This document shows positions 12,116 to 17,201 of a stretch of DNA of 17,201 nucleotides, piece after piece. How positions within the stretch are numbered: the stretch's first letter is position 1; the number at the start of each line of letters is the position of its first letter. Below the pieces are notes generated by a model that was not told the origin of the DNA, made no database searches, and saw only the letters and a list, made by a program, of their open reading frames with translations. The DNA comes from Sulfurovum sp. (GTDB taxonomy: Bacteria; Campylobacterota; Campylobacteria; Campylobacterales; Sulfurovaceae), in NCBI GenBank assembly GCA_026983895.1, contig JALSTF010000074.1, positions 1 through 17,201 of the forward strand, read 5' to 3'. The translations under genes were made by a program, and so were the position numbers.

Positions 12116-14296
12116 ATGACTCAGTTCTTTCGTATACTATTGTTATTGTTAAGTGTAACAGGGACGATACAGTGTACGATATGGAACAGTCCGCATGCTA
12201 TGGAAAAAGTAAAGAGCAACACCCTTTTTGCTGCGTTTTCCCTGCCGCCCAAACGGCTCGATCCGGTCATCTCCTACAATGCGAATGAATGGGCCTTCAT
12301 AGGACAGATCTATGAGCCGCCGCTGCAATACAACTATTTGAAGCGTCCCTACACGCTTGAGCCGCTCACCCTGAGAAAGATGCCGGTCGTACGTTATCTG
12401 GATGCCAACGGTACGGAAGTGGATGAGAACAGCAGCCTGGTCGCCTATACACAATATACATTGCCCTTAAGAGATGATATCTATTATCAGAACCATCCTG
12501 CTTTCGTGAAAGATGCCAGTGGGGATCTGGTGTACGGCCATTTGAACGAAAAAGCGCTTGAGCATATTGAAACACTGGGTGACTTCAACAAACAGGCGAC
12601 ACGCAGATTGAGGGCGGAAGATTATGCCTATGCCATCAAACGGATGGCCGTCAGGCAGAACCATTCTCCTATTCTTGATTCGATGATGGACTATATCGTC
12701 GGATTGAAAGCCTTTTCAGAAAAGATCACAAAGATCGCCCGCGAAAAGAAAGAAAAAGGCGAACGGCTCGATCTTCGTCCCTACCATATCAAAGGCGTGG
12801 AGGTTATCGATGATCTGACCCTGGCTATAACCATCAATGGACGCTATCCGCAGTTCATGTACTGGCTTTCGATGAATTTCTTTGCTCCTATCCCCTGGGA
12901 AGCAGACTTGTTCTATCAGCAAAAAGGGCTTATCGCCAAAAATATGACACTGAACTGGCTGCCGGTAGGCACAGGGGCATACTATCTGGCCCAGAACGAT
13001 CCCAACAGAGTGATGCGTCTCAAAGCCAACCCAAACTTTCATACGGAGTTCTATCCGGACTTGAGCGATTCGGAGGCAAGGTCGGCAGGCATTGCACAGG
13101 ACCTTCGCAAAGATGCCGGAAAGAGGCTTCCTTTTATCGATGAGGTCGTCTATTCGCTTGAAAAAGAGAGTATCCCCCTATGGAACAAATTCCTTCAGGG
13201 GTATTATGATGCTTCGGGTATTTCCTCGGAAGCATTCGACCAGGCGGTACAGATCTCTTCGTCCGGTACGATGGGGCTGAGTGAGGAGATGCGAAAAAGA
13301 GGGATCGAGCTGAAAAGTGCCGTGCAGCCTTCCATTTTCTATATGGCTTTCAATATGGTCGATCCCGTGGTGGGAGGCTACAGCGAAGCAGCAAAGAAAC
13401 TGCGCCAGGCGATCAGTATTGCCCAGAATGAAGAGGAATATATCTCTATTTTTCTGAATGAGCGGGGTATTCCTGCACAGGGTCCCATTCCTCCGGGTAT
13501 CTTTGGGTACGAAAAGGGAGAAAAGGGAACCAACAGGGTTGTCTATGACTGGAAAGATGGGAAACGTGTGCGCAAACCGCTGGAAGTGGCCAGAAAACTG
13601 CTGGCGGAAGCGGGATATCCGGGCGGTATCTCTGTCAGAACAGGAAAACAGTTGAAGCTTTTTTACGATTCGACCGCAACCGGCCCCGATGACAGAGCGC
13701 TGATGGACTGGCGGCGAAAGCAGTTCGAAAAACTCGGGATCCAGCTGGTGATCCGTGCGACAGATTACAACCGTTTTCAGGACAAGATACGAAAAGGGAA
13801 GGCACAGATCTTCTCCTGGGGCTGGAATGCAGATTATCCGGACCCGGAGAATTTTCTTTTTCTTCTGTATGGAGGAAATGCCTCGGTCGATACGGGCGGG
13901 GCGGGGATCAACAGTTCCAACTACAAGAACCCGGAGTTCGACAGGCTTTTCGATGAGATCAAAACGATGCACAATACCCCAGAACGCCTGAAAAAGATAG
14001 AGAAAATGCTTGAGATCGCCAGGGAGGATGCACCATGGGTCTGGGGATTCCACCCTAAATCGCTTGCACTCTCCCATGCCTGGTTCAAAAATGTACTTCC
14101 CAATGCCATGGCGAATAATACGCTAAAATACAAGAAGATCGATGCCCCGCTCAGAGTGAAGAAACAGCAGGAGTGGAATCAGCCGGTGCTCTTTCCTCTC
14201 CTGCTGCTTGCCGTGTTCCTGTTTGTAATGGGCTGGCTGCTCTATCGTGCCTACAGCAGCAGGCAGAAAAGTGTGATCAAAAAGGAGATGAGATAG
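12116..14296 (+). CDS. ABC importer substrate-binding protein (family 5), with C-terminal membrane anchor
   Basis: A 726-residue extracytoplasmic solute-binding protein of the peptide/nickel class (SBP_bac_5). Landmarks are the N-terminal AFSLPPKRLDPVISYNANEW, LPVGTGAYYL before the bound-residue stretch, FYMAFNMVDP, RQAISIAQNEEEY, and ARKLLAEAGYPGG with IFSWGWNADYPDPENFL near the C-terminus. It is much longer than OppA/DppA (about 540) and nearer to, but above, YejA. A signal sequence covers residues 1-20; Cys 20 is not in a good lipobox. Unusually, a second hydrophobic segment at about residues 691-710 is followed by a basic tail, so the protein seems anchored at its C-terminus. The ATG at 12116 was chosen because AAGGGA lies upstream (12098-12103) and a proper signal peptide follows; the in-frame ATG at 12068 overlaps promoter-like sequence. 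Its stop abuts the first permease. The ligand is unknown, probably peptides. Confidence 0.85.
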   Translation: MTQFFRILLLLLSVTGTIQCTIWNSPHAMEKVKSNTLFAAFSLPPKRLDPVISYNANEWAFIGQIYEPPLQYNYLKRPYTLEPLTLRKMPVVRYLDANGTEVDENSSLVAYTQYTLPLRDDIYYQNHPAFVKDASGDLVYGHLNEKALEHIETLGDFNKQATRRLRAEDYAYAIKRMAVRQNHSPILDSMMDYIVGLKAFSEKITKIAREKKEKGERLDLRPYHIKGVEVIDDLTLAITINGRYPQFMYWLSMNFFAPIPWEADLFYQQKGLIAKNMTLNWLPVGTGAYYLAQNDPNRVMRLKANPNFHTEFYPDLSDSEARSAGIAQDLRKDAGKRLPFIDEVVYSLEKESIPLWNKFLQGYYDASGISSEAFDQAVQISSSGTMGLSEEMRKRGIELKSAVQPSIFYMAFNMVDPVVGGYSEAAKKLRQAISIAQNEEEYISIFLNERGIPAQGPIPPGIFGYEKGEKGTNRVVYDWKDGKRVRKPLEVARKLLAEAGYPGGISVRTGKQLKLFYDSTATGPDDRALMDWRRKQFEKLGIQLVIRATDYNRFQDKIRKGKAQIFSWGWNADYPDPENFLFLLYGGNASVDTGGAGINSSNYKNPEFDRLFDEIKTMHNTPERLKKIEKMLEIAREDAPWVWGFHPKSLALSHAWFKNVLPNAMANNTLKYKKIDAPLRVKKQQEWNQPVLFPLLLLAVFLFVMGWLLYRAYSSRQKSVIKKEMR

Positions 14297-15274
14297 ATGC
14301 TGGGTTATATGATTCGCAGGATACTGTATGCCATTCCCATTTTGATCGGGGTGAACCTTATTACGTTTATGCTGTTCTTTATGATCAATACTCCCGATGA
14401 TATGGCGCGGGCACAGCTGGGTGCCAAACAGGTCACACCGCAAATGATCGAAGCATGGAAAACGGAAAAGGGATATGACAAACCGCTTTTTATCAACCCG
14501 AAAGCGTCCGGGCTGAAAAAGCTGAGCGATACACTTTTTATGCAGGAGTCGCTCAAGCTTTTTATGTTTGATTTTGGTGTGTCCGATGCCAACCGTGATA
14601 TCGGCAGAGACATCAGAGAACGTATGGGGCCGAGCCTTGCGATCGCCCTTCCGACTTTTTTCATTGCACTGGTCACCAACATATCTCTTGCACTGCTTCT
14701 GGTACTGTTCCGGGGTACGGTGCTCGATATGTCCATGATGATCATTGCAGTGATGATCATGTCGATCTCCGGACTCTTTTATATTATAGCAGGGCAGGTG
14801 ATTTTCTCGAAGATGTGGCACTGGGTACCCATTTCCGGCTATGAACCGGGATGGGGCGCGGTTAAATTCGTTATATTGCCGGTTTTGATAGGGGTGTTTG
14901 CAGGGCTGGGTGCAGGGGTGCGCTGGTACAGAAGTATTTTCCTCGAACAGATCAATCAGGATTATGTCCGTACGGCAAGGGCGAAGGGGCTTTCCGAAAT
15001 TTCTGTGCTGTTTGGGCATGTACTGGGTAACGGGATGCTCCCCATTCTGACCGGGATCGTTGTCGTGATACCCTCTCTTTTCATGGGAAGCCTTATCATG
15101 GAATCCTTTTTCGGCATCCCCGGGCTTGGTTCCTACACGATCGATGCGATCAACGCGCAGGATTTTGCCATTGTCAAAGCGATGGTCTTTCTGGGATCGG
15201 TCCTTTATATAGTCGGGTTGATCCTGACCGACATCTCCTATACGCTTTTTGATCCGCGGGTGAAGCTTTCATGA
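14297..15274 (+). CDS. ABC importer permease, DppB/OppB (YejB) type
   Basis: A 325-residue inner-membrane permease. The N-terminus MLGYMIRRILYAIPILIGV is the hallmark of DppB/OppB proteins, followed by a periplasmic segment (about 35-110), five further hydrophobic helices, the cytoplasmic coupling loop YVRTARAKGLSEISVLFGHVLGN (about residues 219-241) that contacts the ATPase, and the family's FFGIPGLGSYTIDAI and C-terminal FDPRVKLS. It starts immediately after the binding-protein stop with RBS AAAGGAG at 14281-14287, and overlaps the next gene by 4 bases. Together with the following permease it forms the transmembrane channel. Confidence 0.93.
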   Translation: MLGYMIRRILYAIPILIGVNLITFMLFFMINTPDDMARAQLGAKQVTPQMIEAWKTEKGYDKPLFINPKASGLKKLSDTLFMQESLKLFMFDFGVSDANRDIGRDIRERMGPSLAIALPTFFIALVTNISLALLLVLFRGTVLDMSMMIIAVMIMSISGLFYIIAGQVIFSKMWHWVPISGYEPGWGAVKFVILPVLIGVFAGLGAGVRWYRSIFLEQINQDYVRTARAKGLSEISVLFGHVLGNGMLPILTGIVVVIPSLFMGSLIMESFFGIPGLGSYTIDAINAQDFAIVKAMVFLGSVLYIVGLILTDISYTLFDPRVKLS

Positions 15275-16668
15275 GAGTAACACTGCTTTGGACAGATATG
15301 ATGGTGTGGGTGCTGGTCATTGCCCTGCTGGCATGGGGATGGGTCATATCGCGTTCGCCTCAAGTGAAAAAACAGTGGCATACGATCTTCAGATCGGGTA
15401 TCGCTATGGCTTCAGCCATTGTTTTGCTTTTCTATCTCTGTTTTGCTTTGCTTGATTCGGTACATATGCGTTTTTCGGCTCAAGAGCCGGTCCATCAGGA
15501 GAGCAGTAAGCAAAGTGTGCGCTACGACGGAGAAATGGTCAGCCTGCTCGATCTGCTTCTCTCCCAGGCTATTGAACACACGGAACGTACCTATTCTGCA
15601 CCGTTCGCTACGCATGAATATACCAAATCGGTCATAGTGGGCAAAGACGGGGTGACCAGGCAGGCTTATCTTCCGCTGAAATATGTCAAGCATACCGCCG
15701 GAGAGAGTGTGGCAGAGGATATTCTGAAAAAATCGTTCACCGCGATACTCAGCGGGTTGGCAATAAGCCTGGTGCTGGTGCTCCTGCATCTGGCCTGGAA
15801 CGGACAGGGGCCCCTGCGTGAAAAAATACGCCGTTTGCTGCGGGGGGAAACGGCACTGCCGTGGAGAACAGCCTACCTGACCTTCACGCTGCTGCTGGTA
15901 AGCTTTGTCTGGATGTATGTGCTCAGCCACTCCTACCATGTCCTGGGTACGGACAAGGTGGGCGGAGATGTCTTCTACCAAAGCCTCAAGAGTATCCGTA
16001 CGGGCGTACTCATCGGTAGTTTGACCACGCTGGTGATGCTGCCTGTTTCTATCACACTCGGGATCTCTGCGGGATTCTTCGGAGGGTGGATCGATGATGT
16101 GATCCAGTATATCTACACCACACTCAATTCCATTCCGGGCGTACTGCTCATCGCCGGGGCGGTACTGGTAACACAGGTGATGATGGACAACAACCCACAG
16201 TGGTTTGAAACCACACTGGAGCGTTCGGACCTGCGGCTGCTCTTTTTGATCCTCATTTTGGGAATGACAAGCTGGACGGGACTTTGCCGCCTGCTTCGTG
16301 CCGAAACGCTGAAGATCTCACAGGTGGAGTTCGTGACCGCAGCCAAAGCCTTCGGTGTGAGCCAATGGAAGATCATCTTTCGCCATATCATGCCCAACCT
16401 GATGCACATTATCCTCATCTCTGTCGTACTCGACTTCTCTGCACTGGTGCTTGCCGAAGCGGTGCTCTCCTACGTTGGCGTGGGGGTGGATCCGACGATG
16501 TACAGCTGGGGGAATATGATCAACCAGGCACGTCTTGAAATGGCACGGGAACCGATGGTGTGGTGGTCGCTTTTTTCGGCGTTCATTTTTATGTTCATCC
16601 TTGTCCTGGCAGCCAATCTTTTCTCAGACCGTATACAGAAGGTGCTTGATCCGAGGAACAATCTATGA
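15271..16668 (+). CDS. ABC importer permease, DppC/OppC (YejE) type, with long N-terminal extension
   Basis: A 465-residue permease whose C-terminal 250 residues are classical DppC: HVLGTDKVGGDVFYQSLKSI, SAGFFGGWIDDVIQYIY, LNSIPGVLLIAGA, the coupling loop FVTAAKAFGVSQWKIIFRHIMPN, and LSYVGVGVDPTMYSWGNMI. The family is usually about 300 residues; here roughly 190 extra residues precede it, with two early membrane helices (about 5-23 and 40-62), a periplasmic stretch of about 90 residues with Glu/Ser/Thr-rich sequence, and a further helix at about 155-170. Extended N-termini are known in YejE. It is translationally coupled at both ends by ATGA overlaps. Confidence 0.92.
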   Translation: MRVTLLWTDMMVWVLVIALLAWGWVISRSPQVKKQWHTIFRSGIAMASAIVLLFYLCFALLDSVHMRFSAQEPVHQESSKQSVRYDGEMVSLLDLLLSQAIEHTERTYSAPFATHEYTKSVIVGKDGVTRQAYLPLKYVKHTAGESVAEDILKKSFTAILSGLAISLVLVLLHLAWNGQGPLREKIRRLLRGETALPWRTAYLTFTLLLVSFVWMYVLSHSYHVLGTDKVGGDVFYQSLKSIRTGVLIGSLTTLVMLPVSITLGISAGFFGGWIDDVIQYIYTTLNSIPGVLLIAGAVLVTQVMMDNNPQWFETTLERSDLRLLFLILILGMTSWTGLCRLLRAETLKISQVEFVTAAKAFGVSQWKIIFRHIMPNLMHIILISVVLDFSALVLAEAVLSYVGVGVDPTMYSWGNMINQARLEMAREPMVWWSLFSAFIFMFILVLAANLFSDRIQKVLDPRNNL

Positions 16669-17201
16669 ATACGGTATTGCAAGTCACTGATCTTTGTGTG
16701 TCGATAGGAGAAAAACCTTTATTGCAACACGTACATTTTATGATCAAAAAAGGAGAGATCTTCGCCCTAGTGGGGGAGTCTGGAAGCGGGAAGTCTCTGA
16801 CCTCGCTTGCCATTATGCGGCTGCTTCCGGAGAGCATCGGGGTGGTTTCGGGGGATGTACTGCTTCACGGGGACTCGCTTTTCGCTTTGACCGAAGCACA
16901 GATGCAGAAGGTTCGGGGCAGGTCCATTGCAATGATCTTCCAGGAACCGATGTCCGCTCTCAATCCGGTCATGACCGTAGGAGAGCAGGTCGCCGAGGTG
17001 ATCAGGCTCCATCTGGGGCTCAAAAGGGAGGCCATTAAAGCCAAAGTGGTATCCCTTTTTGACGAAGTCGCACTTAAAGACCCGAAGGCGCGCTACTCCT
17101 GGTATCCGCATCAGCTCTCGGGCGGACAGAAACAGCGGGTGATGATCGCAATGGCCCTGGCCTGTGAGCCGGACCTCCTCATTGCCGATGAACCGACCAC
17201 C
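16665..17201 (+). CDS. ABC importer ATPase, DppD/YejF type, 3' partial
   Basis: 179 codons are in the window and the frame is open at the right edge. All nucleotide-binding motifs are present: Walker A GESGSGKS with Lys 43, Q-loop IFQEPMSALNP, signature LSGGQKQRVMIAMAL, and Walker B LLIADEPTT at the last bases. The text between the motifs is very close to the N-terminal half of E. coli YejF (for example the HQLSGG...QRVMIAMAL run), a fused double ATPase, but it could equally be a single DppD with a separate DppF downstream. It starts by a 4-base overlap with the permease stop. It powers the importer of the preceding three genes. Confidence 0.93.
   Translation, partial: MNTVLQVTDLCVSIGEKPLLQHVHFMIKKGEIFALVGESGSGKSLTSLAIMRLLPESIGVVSGDVLLHGDSLFALTEAQMQKVRGRSIAMIFQEPMSALNPVMTVGEQVAEVIRLHLGLKREAIKAKVVSLFDEVALKDPKARYSWYPHQLSGGQKQRVMIAMALACEPDLLIADEPTT

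Noticed and set aside
12116..12175. Lipoprotein signal at Cys 20 of the binding protein
   Set aside because: The residues before Cys (T-I-Q) do not fit a lipobox, which needs Gly, Ala or Ser at the last position.
1..17201. CRISPR array, tRNA, rRNA, insertion sequence or origin
   Set aside because: No regularly spaced repeats, cloverleaf-like sequence, transposase or DnaA-box cluster was seen on either strand by eye.

Overview
The window reads like the chromosome of a sulfur-oxidising, microaerobic member of the Campylobacterota (Sulfurovum/Sulfurimonas-like). The basis is the gene content: a two-membrane-helix, di-haem CcoP followed by a DUF4006-like protein and a FixH-like protein, a compact AddB/AddA pair, rplM-rpsI, and a sulfide:quinone oxidoreductase-type flavoprotein. 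Genes are tightly packed, with frequent 4-base stop/start overlaps, and intergenic regions are AT-rich. The taxonomic call is inference; no rRNA or other marker locus is present.

Layout. (1) Bases 2-2348, plus strand: the end of a cbb3 oxidase cluster: ccoP (5' end outside the window), a DUF4006-like small membrane protein, an easily missed 33-residue single-helix protein, a membrane-anchored TPM-like periplasmic protein, and a FixH/CcoH-like assembly protein. (2) 2349-2445: a nested inverted repeat, then an extended -10 promoter sitting directly on the next start codon. (3) 2446-8144, plus strand: an AddB-type nuclease with Fe-S cysteines and an AddA-type helicase-nuclease. Between them lies a complete YefM-YoeB toxin-antitoxin pair with its own promoter, and the toxin stop codon touches the addA start. 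(4) 8145-9046, plus strand: rplM-rpsI with a promoter and a short leader. (5) 9047-9263: a convergent gap with candidate terminators. (6) 9264-11835, minus strand, in transcription order: SQR-like flavoprotein, a 53-residue small protein 18 bases behind it, a GC-rich hairpin, and a membrane protein whose N-terminal half is a peptide deformylase fold lacking its metal ligands. (7) 11836-12115: AT-rich divergent control region. (8) 12116-17201, plus strand: an oligopeptide/Yej-type ABC importer operon (binding protein, two permeases, start of the ATPase), cut by the window end.

How the genes fit together. Regions 1 and 6 supply the ends of a respiratory chain: SQR-type oxidation of sulfide feeds quinone, and a high-affinity cbb3 oxidase reduces oxygen. 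Region 3 is double-strand-break repair and DNA-end processing with an inserted TA module that may control addA expression. Region 8 imports peptides or a related ligand.

Best candidates for undescribed biology: the metal-less deformylase-like membrane protein, the two small proteins attached to respiratory genes, and the toxin-antitoxin pair wired into addB-addA. No tRNA, rRNA, CRISPR array, insertion sequence or replication origin was recognised.
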